A stretch of DNA of 64,000 nucleotides from Haloterrigena salifodinae (GTDB lineage Archaea > Halobacteriota > Halobacteria > Halobacteriales > Natrialbaceae): positions 1-64,000 of the forward strand of contig NZ_RQWN01000001.1 in assembly GCF_003977755.1 (NCBI RefSeq). Direction: 5' to 3'. The notes beneath the pieces are model-generated. The model did no database searches. It was not told the DNA's origin and worked only from the letters and a program-made list of their open reading frames with translations. Positions 1 to 8,733 of the stretch are shown here, one piece after another. Position numbers and translations under genes: made by a program. Within the stretch, counting starts at the first letter, position 1. The number at the start of each line of letters is the position of its first letter.

Positions 1-193
1 CTGTCCGAGAGGGCACGTGCCGGGCAGCGACGCACCACGGGGTAAGAGCTGAACGCATCTAAGCTCGAAACCCACTTGGAAAAGAGATACCATCGAGATC
101 ACTCGTAGAAGACGAGTTCGATAGACTCGGGATGTACGCACCAAGGCAACGAGGTGTTGAGTCCGCGAGCACTAACCGATCAAGCCACACACT
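1..193 (+). rRNA. rrl: 23S ribosomal RNA, 3' end (partial)
   Basis: This is the last part of domain VI of 23S rRNA, cut by the left window edge. The tract reading ggtgttgagtccgcgagc followed by actaaccgatcaagcca matches the conserved haloarchaeal 23S 3' terminus. The mature 3' end is estimated near 190-195 and cannot be placed exactly by eye. It is followed on the same strand by 5S rRNA, so this is the distal part of an rRNA operon. Confidence 0.95.
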
Positions 194-311
194 CATATCG
201 CATCTGGATCAGACCCGGAAACGGGTCCAGGCGCTAACTGGACTACACGTACAATCACGGTCACATACCACCGATATTGGTATTGCGGCGGTTCGATTCC
301 GTCGATCGGCG
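194..311 (+). other. 23S-5S internal transcribed spacer
   Basis: This spacer of about 118 bases lies between the two rRNAs. It holds a GNRA-type hairpin (GACCCG, loop GAAA, CGGGTC at 212-227) whose stem continues outward after a bulge (CTG at 204-206 with CAG at 228-230). A second short hairpin (ATACCA/TGGTAT) lies near 267-285. These probably guide rRNA processing. No tRNA cloverleaf is present: the gttcgattcc string near 291-300 resembles a T-loop but no acceptor or anticodon arm pairs with it. Confidence 0.6.
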
Positions 312-432
312 TTGAGGCGGCCACAGCGGCGGGGTTCCACCCGTACCCATCCCGAACACGGTAGTTAAGCCCGCCTGCGTTTCGGTGAGTACTGGAGTGC
401 GCGAGCCTCTGGGAGACCCGATTCGCCGCCAT
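312..432 (+). rRNA. rrf: 5S ribosomal RNA
   Basis: This is a full-length 5S rRNA of about 120 bases. It starts ttgaggcggcc and ends gattcgccgcca, and these ends pair as helix I. The conserved internal block cccgtacccatcccgaacac and the segment tactggagtgcgcgagcctc are typical of haloarchaeal 5S. No tRNA-Cys or other tRNA follows, although many haloarchaeal rRNA operons carry one there. Confidence 0.95.
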
Positions 433-454
433 CCACTCATACTCTCATCATCAC

Positions 455-482
455 GCCCCGCACAGCACTGGCTGTGTGGGGC
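455..482 (+). terminator. Hairpin after 5S rRNA, probable end of the rRNA operon
   Basis: Twelve bases, gccccgcacagc, pair with gctgtgtggggc across a four-base loop, with one G-U pair. The hairpin starts about 23 bases after 5S rRNA. It is not followed by a strong T tract, so it could be a processing or stabilising structure instead of a classical terminator. Confidence 0.55.
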
Positions 483-587
483 TACTCGTATTTATTCCGT
501 AGTGATATCGCTACCAGTCGTGTTTATCTCTAGCCCTCGGCACAACGGTTCCCGTTCCAATCGGACCAAATATTTTTGGAGCGGGGC

Positions 588-593
588 TTATTC
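588..593 (+). promoter_or_regulatory. TATA-like element before the DUF7344-type regulator
   Basis: TTATTC begins 29 bases before the ATG at 617. This spacing fits a haloarchaeal leaderless transcript and supports the ATG at 617 over the upstream in-frame start at 596. Confidence 0.45.
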
Positions 594-616
594 GGGTGTG
601 TGGAAAACCGTATAAT

Positions 617-1024
617 ATGGAATCAGAACGTCTCTCCTTGGACATCGTATACGGACTTCTTTCCGAGGCGCGCTGTCGATACCTCCTCTACTACTTTTTA
701 AAGAATGACCACGCGAACATCGAGAGCATTTCCTTACAGATCGCCGCTTGGGAACAAGGCGAATCGATCGAGGTCGTCACCGAGGCGCAAAAACAACGTG
801 TGACGACATCGCTGGTCCACAGCCATCTTCCGAAGCTCGAGGACCACGATCTCATCGAACACGACAATCGGACGGGGGACGTGATCGTTAGCGACGGGTT
901 CGACGAGATCAGCGAAACCGTTCGTCAGGCGCGCGCGAGCGAAGACGAAGTCACGGTAACAGGGTCATCAATGGAATCGTTCCTGTACAGCGAACCGGTT
1001 CCCTCTTCGAACAGGGAGCAGTAG
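617..1024 (+). CDS. DUF7344-type winged-helix protein
   Basis: This predicted 135-residue protein probably acts as a DNA-binding regulator. After a short lead comes a helix-rich segment (LSEARCRYLLYYF, about residues 14-26). It is followed by a region ending in SHLPKLEDHDLIEHD, which matches the recognition and wing part of the haloarchaeal DUF7344 winged-helix family. The paralogue at 22886-23350 has the equivalent SHVPKLADVGAV. The C-terminal 30 residues are acidic and probably disordered. The family is known; the target genes are unknown. Confidence 0.75.
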   Translation: MESERLSLDIVYGLLSEARCRYLLYYFLKNDHANIESISLQIAAWEQGESIEVVTEAQKQRVTTSLVHSHLPKLEDHDLIEHDNRTGDVIVSDGFDEISETVRQARASEDEVTVTGSSMESFLYSEPVPSSNREQ

Positions 1025-1472
1025 TAGAGCACGAGCGACTCGGCTCGCGTTCGGAAACCGCGAGTCTCTACCACGAGTCGACGCCGCGGAGACGGTCGCC
1101 CAAGGGGAATGGAGCGTGTGGGTGAGATACCCACAGTGATGAATGCTAACGCACAGGGTATTACACGTTTGCTCGACTTGCAGTGGATGAAAGCGGAGCT
1201 GCCGTTCGGAAATCGGTATCGCCCGGAACACTAACGTCCAGCCTCATCCCGTGGCGGCGTGCCGCGTCGGCTGGCTAACCCTCGTGCCGGGCGGAGAAGC
1301 GGTCGTGCTCCTCGAACGGGTGGGCGAGGCCCACCGGATATCGCGTGCCCGGGTTCGCCGTGCTGTCATCGCACCCGGATGGGTAGACTCGGACGGGGAC
1401 TAAAGGCACGCACTGGCCTTAGGAGGTCGTCCGGTTTAACTCTTCCATCGTCCGATCGGTATCGGGTCCCTT
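1025..1472. other. Gene-poor intergenic stretch
   Basis: No convincing gene is seen here. A short rightward frame (GTG at 1251 to TAA at 1403, 50 residues, containing WLTLVPGGEAVVLLERVGEAH) has fairly haloarchaeal codon use but no ribosome-binding site, TATA element or recognisable family. It may be a remnant. The stretch separates the rRNA and regulator region from the 3' end of coxB. Confidence 0.4.
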
Positions 1473-2246
1473 TCAGTCGGGGTTCGGCGCTTCGGCGACG
1501 GTCCCCTCGTTTTCCGAAAGCCACTGGTCATAGGTTTCGGCGTCGACGACCACGATCTCACCTTGCATCCGCGAGTGGCCGGCGCCGCAGAACTCCGCAC
1601 AGACCACGTCATAGCGGCCGGGTTCGTCGACGACGGTCCGTGCGCGAGTGTAGTCGCCGGGGAACGCGTCCTGTTTGACACCCAGATCCGGAATGAAAAG
1701 CGAGTGGATAACGTCGTCACTGGTCAGCCAGAACGTCACGTCCTCGCCGGCGGGAATCACGATCTGGTTTTCAGTCGTGACGTTGGCGTCTGGATAGGTT
1801 GCCTGCCACTCCCACTGATAGCCGCGGACGTGGACCTCTTCGTCGCCGGTATCGGGGAGGTCTTGGAATGAGTCGAACCCCTCTTGGCTTCGATCGTCGG
1901 TGTCGATTGCCTGCGACGGCGAGATATAGGGGTTGACGAGGACGGAGTAACCGGAGAGGCCGACGAACAGCAGGATAATCGCCGTCGCGGCGGTCCAGGT
2001 GATCTCGAGCGCGGGGTCCTCGGTCGTCGGCTGCGGATCGTCGTTGTCGTGGAACTTGACGGCCGCGTAGATCAGGATCATCAGGACGAACAGCGTAAGC
2101 GGCAGGGCCGCGTAGAGCAACTGATACTCGAGGCCATCGATGAGTTCGCGGTTGGGCGACTGCGCCGCAACCGTACTGGTCAGCGCGACAAGCGCGGAGA
2201 GCGCTGCGGCGACGAACGCGACGGTCGTGCGACGGCGGCTACTCAT
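1473..2246 (-). CDS. coxB: Cytochrome c oxidase subunit II
   Basis: This 257-residue subunit carries the CuA electron-entry site of an aa3-type terminal oxidase. A signal-like N-terminal segment (residues 8-28) is followed by two membrane helices (about 45-63 and 86-104). The extracytoplasmic cupredoxin domain follows. All CuA ligands are visible: His181 (VIHSLF), Cys216, Glu218, Cys220 (CAEFC), His224 and Met227 (GHSRM). The conserved WEW aromatic patch is at 145-147. It is transcribed away from coxA, so the 2247-2460 gap holds both promoters. No haem c motif is seen. Confidence 0.96.
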   Translation of the reverse strand: MSSRRRTTVAFVAAALSALVALTSTVAAQSPNRELIDGLEYQLLYAALPLTLFVLMILIYAAVKFHDNDDPQPTTEDPALEITWTAATAIILLFVGLSGYSVLVNPYISPSQAIDTDDRSQEGFDSFQDLPDTGDEEVHVRGYQWEWQATYPDANVTTENQIVIPAGEDVTFWLTSDDVIHSLFIPDLGVKQDAFPGDYTRARTVVDEPGRYDVVCAEFCGAGHSRMQGEIVVVDAETYDQWLSENEGTVAEAPNPD

Positions 2247-2460
2247 TGACGGCGGTTCAACGACCGGCGTGTTATACGTCGTTCATCGTTCGATGAACAG
2301 TCAGCATTTCGAACCGTTTTAGACGGAGACTGGGGTCGAACGCCTATCAAAATGGGTGACAGTCACTCTCTCGTCAGTTCATATTTATTGGGGTCGGTGG
2401 TGAGCCTATCGCTATGCACGGCGACGAGCGGCGCGATCGAAACGACGGTGGTCTGCGCCG

Positions 2461-4740
2461 ATGAACCGCGCGCTCATGGAAGTCTCGTTGTTCTCGGTCG
2501 TCGTCATCGGCTGTCTCCTGACGATCGTGTTGGCGCGACGCGCTCGAGGCGAGCCGTCGCCGGACGGGGGATACGCGACGGGACACCGTCGCGAACTGAG
2601 TCTGGCCGAGGCGAAGGCGGCCGCGATTCGCTGGACGACGACGACTAATCATCGCGAAATAGGACTGCTCTACATCGCGTTCGGCACCGTCGCGGCGATC
2701 TGGGGCGGGATCGACGCGATGATGATTCGGACGCATCTGCTGACGCCGGAGGCGAACCTCTGGACGGAGCAGACGTACAACGAACTGTTTACCATGCACG
2801 GGCTGACGATGCTGATTTTCTTCGTCACGCCGGTGTTCTTCGGGATTGGAAACTACTTCCTGCCGCTGCTGATCGGCGCCGACGACATGGCGTTTCCGCG
2901 GCTCAACGCCATCGGGTTCTGGCTCCTCCCGCCGTCGCTGTTGCTCGCTCGGCTGGGAATCGTCGCCGAAGTAACGGGGGCAGTGCTCGCGGTTGCCGTC
3001 CCAAACGACTGGTTGTCAGTTCTGCTGGCGTTTCAGGAACCGGCGATCGGGTGGACGATGTATCCGCCCCTGTCGCTGGCGCCGAACCCCCAGACGAACT
3101 TCCTGCTGTTGGGCCTCCACTTGAGCGGCATCGCGACCACGATCGGCGGGATCAACTTCATCGCGACGGTCGTCTACGAGCGCGACGAGTCGATCGGGTG
3201 GGCGAACCTCGACATTTTCTCGTGGAACATGCTCATCACGAGCGCGATCATCATCTTCGCGTTCCCGTTGCTCGGCACCGCGTTGCTCATGTTGCTGCTC
3301 GACCGCAATTTCGGAACGACGTTCTTCGCGGTCGAGGGCGGCGGGCCTATCCTCTGGCAGCACCTGCTGTGGTTCTGGGGCCATCCCGAGGTATATATCA
3401 TTTTCCTCCCAGCGACCGGCCTGATGAGCCTCATACTCCCGAAATTCGTCGGCCGGAAGCTGTTCGGGTTCAAGTTCATCGTCTACTCGACGATCGCGAT
3501 CGGCGTCCTCTCCTTCGGCGTCTGGGCCCACCACATGTTCGTGACCGGCGTCGACCCCCGCATCCGGGCGAGTTTCATGGCGACGTCGATCGCGATCGCC
3601 GTTCCCAGCGCGATCAAGGTATTCAACTGGATCACGACGATGTGGAACGGCGACGTCCGGCTGGCCGCGCCGACGATCCTCTGTGTCGGCTCGGTCGGGC
3701 TGTTCATCGTCGGCGGCGTAACCGGCATCTTCCTCGCGGTCATCCCCGTCGACATCGTCTACCACGGCACCTACTACGTCGTCGGTCACTTCCACCTGAT
3801 TCTCATGGGGATCATCCCGTTCATGATGTTCGCGGCCAGTTACTACTGGTACCCCATGATTACCGGGCGGATGTACGACCGTCGGCTCGCGATCTTCCAG
3901 TCGTCGCTGCTGGTCATCGGCTCCGGACTCACGTTCATGACGCTGATGGCGCTCGGCTTCCTCGAGCAACCCCGTCGGTACGCGACCTATCCGGCGGAGT
4001 ACTCGGGGCTGCACGTCGTCGCGACCGTCGGCTCGTTCATCATCGGGATCAGCGTACTCATGTGGCTCTACAACATGCTCTGGTCGTACTTCCAGGGGGC
4101 GCGGGTCGAAACCGCGGACCCGTGGGAGCTGAAGGCGACCCAGCAGTTCACGCCCGAGTGGCAGTGGTTCGAGGACCGCCTCGAGCGCAAGCACGGGATT
4201 CCGCCGAGCGAACCAGAGGAGGTCCGGCCGTCGTACGTACCCGCCCAGGAGGAGCGGCCGCCGTCGCTGTACGGTCGCATCGTGCCGGTCGCCCGACGCG
4301 CCCTGAGCGACGCGGGCGCGGGCGCGGCCGGCGGTTTCGTCGGCACGCTACTGTTGACGGGCGTCCTCCTCGTCGCGGTCGCGTTGGGCGTCTTCGACCT
4401 CGAGTCCTTCGCGAACCTCGCGACGCTAGTAGGGTTGCCGGCGAACCTCGCGCTCGGCTACGGGCTCTTCCTCTTCGCAGGCATGACGGTCTGGCCCCTG
4501 CTGTTCCTCTCGCTCGGTGAGTACTTGCCGGGCGAACTCACGTTCATCACGGGCCTGTGGTACGCGACGGTCATCGCCTCGGGATTCGTCATCGCCTTCT
4601 ACACCGGGCAGACCGGCCTTGAGCTGGTAACCTATCTCGTCTTCACACTGCTCGCCCACTGGATCTACGGGCTGGGACTCGCCGGGATGATCACGTACCT
4701 CGGCGGTCGCCGCCCGACGTCGCCGGAGGGGCCTCGATGA
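2461..4740 (+). CDS. coxA: Cytochrome c oxidase subunit I with C-terminal membrane extension
   Basis: This 759-residue catalytic subunit is an A-type haem-copper oxidase. A His haem ligand is in TMHGL (His113). The CuB His and cross-linked Tyr lie in WGHPEVY (His308, Tyr312). The CuB pair is HH (357-358), and the two haem ligands are in VGHFHL (His443, His445). Subunit I normally ends near residue 560. Here a charged linker (560-610) leads into an extra region with about four membrane helices (615-750). This is not obviously subunit III, because coxC is separate at 7270-8223. An in-frame stop at 2401 rules out a much earlier start. The gene overlaps the next one by ATGA. Confidence 0.96.
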   Translation: MNRALMEVSLFSVVVIGCLLTIVLARRARGEPSPDGGYATGHRRELSLAEAKAAAIRWTTTTNHREIGLLYIAFGTVAAIWGGIDAMMIRTHLLTPEANLWTEQTYNELFTMHGLTMLIFFVTPVFFGIGNYFLPLLIGADDMAFPRLNAIGFWLLPPSLLLARLGIVAEVTGAVLAVAVPNDWLSVLLAFQEPAIGWTMYPPLSLAPNPQTNFLLLGLHLSGIATTIGGINFIATVVYERDESIGWANLDIFSWNMLITSAIIIFAFPLLGTALLMLLLDRNFGTTFFAVEGGGPILWQHLLWFWGHPEVYIIFLPATGLMSLILPKFVGRKLFGFKFIVYSTIAIGVLSFGVWAHHMFVTGVDPRIRASFMATSIAIAVPSAIKVFNWITTMWNGDVRLAAPTILCVGSVGLFIVGGVTGIFLAVIPVDIVYHGTYYVVGHFHLILMGIIPFMMFAASYYWYPMITGRMYDRRLAIFQSSLLVIGSGLTFMTLMALGFLEQPRRYATYPAEYSGLHVVATVGSFIIGISVLMWLYNMLWSYFQGARVETADPWELKATQQFTPEWQWFEDRLERKHGIPPSEPEEVRPSYVPAQEERPPSLYGRIVPVARRALSDAGAGAAGGFVGTLLLTGVLLVAVALGVFDLESFANLATLVGLPANLALGYGLFLFAGMTVWPLLFLSLGEYLPGELTFITGLWYATVIASGFVIAFYTGQTGLELVTYLVFTLLAHWIYGLGLAGMITYLGGRRPTSPEGPR

Positions 4741-5309
4741 GCGACGACGACGCCACGCCGTCCGACGCGGACGAGCCACCCGCCACGGACAGTACCGGTC
4801 CCGTCGAGCCGACCGCGTCGTCGGAGTCGCTCATATTGACCTACGCCGCCCCTTTTCTCGGCGTTCTGCTGATCGCCGTCGGCCTCCCCCTTTCGATCGT
4901 CGGCGGCTACGTGGTCGTTCAGGACGGCCTCGGGCTGTGTGGCGAGCCGACGATCGCGGCGACACCCGCCGACGAGTACGACGAATCGCTGGCGACCATC
5001 GACGAAATCCCCGCCGAACAGCTCTCGGCGGCCGAACGGAAGGCCCTCGAGGAAGCGATCGATAGTCCCCTACAGGAGGGGGTGGTTTCGGGCGAGGTCG
5101 AGAACCGGGCGGCGTTGCTCGAGGGCGCCGTCGTCGAGTACGAAGGGACGCGGTACTACGTGCAGATCACGTCCCAGAACTCCTGTCTCGAGGTACAGCC
5201 GTTGTTGTTCCCGATCGGCGCGGTGGCGATCTTCATGGGGATCGGCGGGGTGTTGACGCCGCCGATCTACCGAAAACTGGCGGGCTTCGAGGAACGGATG
5301 CGGCGATAA
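4737..5309 (+). CDS. Membrane protein linked to cytochrome oxidase, unknown function
   Basis: This 190-residue protein overlaps the coxA stop by four bases, so it is almost certainly co-translated with it. An acidic N-terminus (1-30) is followed by a membrane helix (about 34-62), a 90-residue external acidic domain with two Cys (CGEP and NSCLE), and a second helix (158-178) with a basic cytoplasmic tail. I do not recognise a characterised family. Its position suggests assembly or stability of the oxidase, which is inference. Confidence 0.8.
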   Translation: MSDDDATPSDADEPPATDSTGPVEPTASSESLILTYAAPFLGVLLIAVGLPLSIVGGYVVVQDGLGLCGEPTIAATPADEYDESLATIDEIPAEQLSAAERKALEEAIDSPLQEGVVSGEVENRAALLEGAVVEYEGTRYYVQITSQNSCLEVQPLLFPIGAVAIFMGIGGVLTPPIYRKLAGFEERMRR

Positions 5310-5386
5310 GGCGATTGACGGCTTTCGTCGCCGCGGTCGCGGAGTCGTCTTCTTCGAGAGCACGCGACGGTCGCCGAGCGCTCGGC

Positions 5387-6298
5387 TTACTGGTTCGAGT
5401 CGGTCGCGTTCCCGTCGGAGGGCTTCGAGTCGGTCGTCTCCGAGATTCCGGTCGCGTTCGAATCGCCGGCGGCGGCGTCGTCGGGTCGGCTCGGCGTGTC
5501 GTTCGTCATCGGACTCGGCTGCGGGGCGATGACCTCCCCGTCGCCCGGCTGCTCGGGGAGATAGGAGAACTGTCCCTTCCCGTCCGGCGCCTCGCCCTGG
5601 GTCCACGGGTAGCCGGGGTCGGGCTGCTGTTCGCGTCGGGTCGACATGAACGCGTAGTTGTACTCCTGGTTTTCCTGTTCCTGCGGGAAACTCGCGGGCA
5701 CCGGCACCGGATCGTCGAGGGACTCGAGGGCCTCGAGCCACTGGTTCTGGTGCATGGTGTCCCGGGCGATGAGATAGGCGAGCATGTCCTTCATGCCGGG
5801 ATCGTCGGTGTACTCGTAGAGTCGGGTCGCGAGCGTGCGCCCGGTCGCCTCGGACATCACGTTCGCGTAGAGGTCGCCCGCGAGGTTACCCGACGCGACG
5901 ATGTAGTTGCCGGTGAAGGGGACGCCGTTGCTGTCGACGGGCATCGCCGACTCGCCGGCCGAGAGGAACTGGCGGGGGTTTTGCCCGGTCATCGCCGCGG
6001 CCGTCGCCGCGGTCTCCTCGGCCTCGTCGCTCATCTGCTTGGCCGAGCCGCGGAGATTCTTGGTGACCGCGGTGGCGAGCATCTCGATGTGACCCAGTTC
6101 CTCCGCCGCGGTCTCCATCAGGAGGTTCCGATACTCCTCGTAGCCTTCGGGGAGCGCCCAGGCCTGGAACATGTACTGCATCGCGACGCGCATCTCCCCT
6201 TCCTGTCCGCCGATCGCCTGCTGGAGAAGCTTCGCGAAGTGCGGATCCGGTTCTTCGACGGTAACCTCGTACTGGAGCTCCGGTTCTTGGAAGAACAT
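5387..6298 (-). CDS. Manganese catalase
   Basis: This 303-residue dimanganese catalase breaks hydrogen peroxide into water and oxygen without haem. Ligand motifs are Glu35 in GGQEGEMR, the EELGH motif (Glu67 and His70), SEATGR near 157, and a later His in RDTMHQ. The C-terminal 70 residues are an acidic, Asp/Ser-rich tail. An upstream ATG at 6322 would add eight residues. I prefer 6298 because the family begins MFF and a TATA element lies 29-30 bases before this ATG. The gene lies among oxidase genes, which fits a role in respiratory oxidative stress. Confidence 0.93.
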   Translation of the reverse strand: MFFQEPELQYEVTVEEPDPHFAKLLQQAIGGQEGEMRVAMQYMFQAWALPEGYEEYRNLLMETAAEELGHIEMLATAVTKNLRGSAKQMSDEAEETAATAAAMTGQNPRQFLSAGESAMPVDSNGVPFTGNYIVASGNLAGDLYANVMSEATGRTLATRLYEYTDDPGMKDMLAYLIARDTMHQNQWLEALESLDDPVPVPASFPQEQENQEYNYAFMSTRREQQPDPGYPWTQGEAPDGKGQFSYLPEQPGDGEVIAPQPSPMTNDTPSRPDDAAAGDSNATGISETTDSKPSDGNATDSNQ

Positions 6299-6324
6299 CC
6301 AGCTCTCACTGGCCAGAGCCATTG

Positions 6325-6330
6325 AAATAA
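6325..6330 (-). promoter_or_regulatory. TATA-like element setting the catalase start
   Basis: On the minus strand TTATTT lies about 30 bases before the ATG at 6298 but overlaps the leader of the alternative ATG at 6322. This spacing favours a leaderless transcript beginning at 6298. Confidence 0.5.
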
Positions 6331-6413
6331 CGCTGTCACTTGCCAGTGCGGCGTTGTGTCAGCATGGAAAATCATTATCCCATCGTCGGTGGTCGAGAAC
6401 ACGGAGCGAACTC

Positions 6414-6908
6414 ATGCGCCAGGATACGTCAGGGTCGACGACGCGGCGAACGTTTGTCAAGTGCGGCCTCCTGTCGACCGGAGCGCTCGTCGGCACCTCG
6501 AGTACGGGTGTAGCCGACGGGTCGCGGCCCGAGTCGACCGAGAGCGCGGAGCAACCGATCGAGCAGGGCGTGATGCGTTCCTACCAGCACGTGCCCGACA
6601 GTGCGATCACGGTCGGGGAACCCGTCGACTGGCGACCCCGAGGACTCGACGAGGCGACCGGCCGCGTGGTCTCGTACGACGCCGCGCCCTCCTTTCGCGC
6701 GCTCCTGTTTACGACCGCCGGCGGTACCGGCGACGGTGGCGATGGCGGCAACGGCAATGGCGACAGCGGCGGATCCGGTTCCGATCCCCTCCAGCCGGGC
6801 GATTCGCTCTCGCTGGGTGCCGTTCGCGGATCGCCGGAGACGGCGAATTCGCAGTACGTCACCGTCGACCTCGGGGTCGACGAAACGGCCGCGCCGAGCG
6901 CCGACTAG
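6414..6908 (+). CDS. Predicted Tat-exported protein, unknown function
   Basis: This 164-residue protein has a twin-arginine signal (TRRTFVKCGLLSTGALVG, about residues 10-27), so it should be exported folded. The mature part carries a conserved-looking stretch VPDSAITVGEPVDWRPRG, then a Gly/Asp/Asn-rich flexible linker (about 105-125) and an acidic end. It is divergent from the catalase gene and shares its promoter region. I know no family. The Cys within the signal region might allow lipid attachment, but a clean lipobox is not seen. Confidence 0.65.
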   Translation: MRQDTSGSTTRRTFVKCGLLSTGALVGTSSTGVADGSRPESTESAEQPIEQGVMRSYQHVPDSAITVGEPVDWRPRGLDEATGRVVSYDAAPSFRALLFTTAGGTGDGGDGGNGNGDSGGSGSDPLQPGDSLSLGAVRGSPETANSQYVTVDLGVDETAAPSAD

Positions 6909-7002
6909 TCGACGACCGCCGATTCGGCTCCACACCCGCGGCGGCCGGCCCACCGGGGTTTTTCCCCGCTGGCTCTCGTACCCCGGACTCGAGGTGATAT
7001 CA

Positions 7003-7188
7003 GTGGCCGAACACGAGAAGCGACGGCGTGCCGCGGCGAAGTGCGCCGGCTGTGGCCGGATCGGTATCGTTCACGTCTGGCCCGATGGGACGCACAAACC
7101 GCTCGGGCAGACGAACTTCTGTGATTGTTCCGACCCGACGCTCCGACTCCTCGAGGAAGAGCGCGAGGCGGGCGACGATCTCCCGTAG
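7003..7188 (+). CDS. Small zinc-binding protein (CxxC...CxC)
   Basis: This 61-residue protein starts with GTG. A good ribosome-binding sequence, gaggtgat at 6991-6998, lies just before it and decides the start. The motif KCAGCGR followed about 20 residues later by NFCDCSD gives four Cys suited to one zinc ion. The rest is charged. Small single-zinc proteins are common in haloarchaea and mostly uncharacterised. Confidence 0.65.
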   Translation: MAEHEKRRRAAAKCAGCGRIGIVHVWPDGTHKPLGQTNFCDCSDPTLRLLEEEREAGDDLP

Positions 7189-7269
7189 CGAGGGAGACGC
7201 CGATGGGACCACAACGTAGCGCGACGGCGATAGCGGGTGTATCGTCGCGCGACCGAGTTCGCGGGCCGT

Positions 7270-8223
7270 TCAAACGGTCGCGCCCACGTAGAGGACGAGC
7301 ACGAGGAACACCCAGACGAAATCGACGAAGTGCCAGTACAGCGAGACGGTCGCGACGGAGGTGTCCTGATCGGGGCCGTAGTGACCGCGGAGCGCGCGCC
7401 AGCACAACACGGCGATCCCGCCGACGCCGAGCGCGACGTGAAAGCCGTGGAGCCCGGTCAGGCCGTAGAAGGCGGTCCCGAAGACGCCGCTAGTGATCGA
7501 GAACCCCTCGTGGACGACGAACTCGTAGTACTCGTAGACCTGACCGCCGAGGAAGACGATCCCGAGTACCAACGTCGTCCCGAGCAGTCCGAGGAAACGG
7601 CGCCGGTTCCCCTCCTCGAGCGCTTCGTGCGCGTAGTGGAACGTGACGCTGCTGGCGAGTAGGATCGCGGTGTTGACGATCACGAGCGATCCCAGCAGCG
7701 CCGGCAGTTCTTCTGGCGGCCACGCGCCGACTCTGACGAAAAAGTAGTAGATGAACAGCGCGCCGAACGTCGAGACGTCGGTCGTCAGAAAGAGCAACGT
7801 CGTCCAGACATACGACTCTCGAGACGACCCGCCGACGGCCCCCTCTCTCGCGGGCGCGAGAAAAACCTCGTCGACCCAGCCGGCGATGCCGGCCAGCAGG
7901 ACGATCGTCCCGACGACGGCGAGGGCGACGCCCACGAGCGGCGGCAGCAGGCCCGTTTCGTTCCCGAGAATCGCGATCGCGGCGCCGCCGTAGAGCCCAC
8001 CGGCGCCGACGGCGGCGACGAGCGGCCAGCGACTGCGGTGTTCGTGCTCGTCGTGATCGATGTCGGGTTGATGAGGGCTATCGGGGCCGACGGGCCCGTC
8101 CGGATCGTGCCCGGCCGTCGCGCCGTCGCTCGAGACGCCGTGGCCGCCGCCGTCGGTTCGAACCGGAGCCGTCTCGAACGCCGTGTCGTCGTCCGAACCG
8201 CTCGCGTCGGTGCGTCGATCCAT
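7270..8223 (-). CDS. coxC: Cytochrome c oxidase subunit III
   Basis: This 317-residue membrane subunit completes the oxidase. The first 65 residues are acidic and His-rich (HDEHEH) and are probably cytoplasmic. Two helices (about 67-118) are followed by the classical five-helix core. The signatures FLTTDVSTFGALF, TGLHGFHVALGV and YWHFVDFVWVFLVLVLY are diagnostic of subunit III. It lies 2.5 kb from coxA in the opposite orientation, so the oxidase locus is dispersed. Confidence 0.95.
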   Translation of the reverse strand: MDRRTDASGSDDDTAFETAPVRTDGGGHGVSSDGATAGHDPDGPVGPDSPHQPDIDHDEHEHRSRWPLVAAVGAGGLYGGAAIAILGNETGLLPPLVGVALAVVGTIVLLAGIAGWVDEVFLAPAREGAVGGSSRESYVWTTLLFLTTDVSTFGALFIYYFFVRVGAWPPEELPALLGSLVIVNTAILLASSVTFHYAHEALEEGNRRRFLGLLGTTLVLGIVFLGGQVYEYYEFVVHEGFSITSGVFGTAFYGLTGLHGFHVALGVGGIAVLCWRALRGHYGPDQDTSVATVSLYWHFVDFVWVFLVLVLYVGATV

Positions 8224-8733
8224 ATCCGCAGTCCAACGTCGAGCCGGAAAAAGGATCGCCGCTTACGCGCCGGGAGGGTGTTCGTACGAGCTCCCGCGCG
8301 TCCGTCGCCGTCGGGTCCTCGAGTATCGGTATCGATACCGTCCGTTCCGCAACCGTCAGCCGGCGTCGGATCGCGATTCCCGGTCCGTCGCTTCGCGTTC
8401 GTCCGCCGCGGCGTCGGCGCTCGGTCCCGCGGCGTCCGCGGGCGCGCCTCGCGTGGCTACCGGGTCGCGAGAATCGTGTTGCGGTTCTCGAGCAGGTCTC
8501 GAGCAGTCCCCACGAGAGGTTCCGGAGGTCGTCCAGACATCGTAGCGGGGAACGAGCAGGATGAGGGCCCCGAGTCAGGCGACGCACGCGCCGGAGAGAT
8601 ACCGACGAGTGCGGTCGCTGTCGATAGCTGGCACGTGTTCCCGTACGATCCGACTTCCCCTCAGTGCTGGTTTTCATACAACTGGCCGGGAACACGAAGT
8701 CGCGGGCGAACCGAGGCGAGCGGAACGCGAGAC
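8224..8733. other. Gene-poor stretch between coxC and the reductase
   Basis: No intact gene is supported. On the minus strand an ATG at 8540 opens a 27-residue frame (ending LLENRNTILATR) that stops at 8457. The adjoining frame down to 8356 encodes an acidic Ala/Asp-rich run ending in RESRSDAG. Together they look like one small gene with a -1 frameshift, or a remnant. The rest shows no promoter or repeat that I can support. Confidence 0.35.

Noticed and set aside
285-305. T-loop-like string gttcgattcc between 23S and 5S
   Set aside because: No matching acceptor, D or anticodon arm can be folded in the 118-base spacer, so it is not a tRNA.
1251-1403. Short GTG-started frame of 50 residues
   Set aside because: Some coding-like composition, but no promoter, ribosome-binding site or family; described only in the gap entry.
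3016-4194. Long minus-strand open frame inside coxA
   Set aside because: Asp/Arg/Glu-rich shadow of a conserved gene; coxA motifs run through the other strand.
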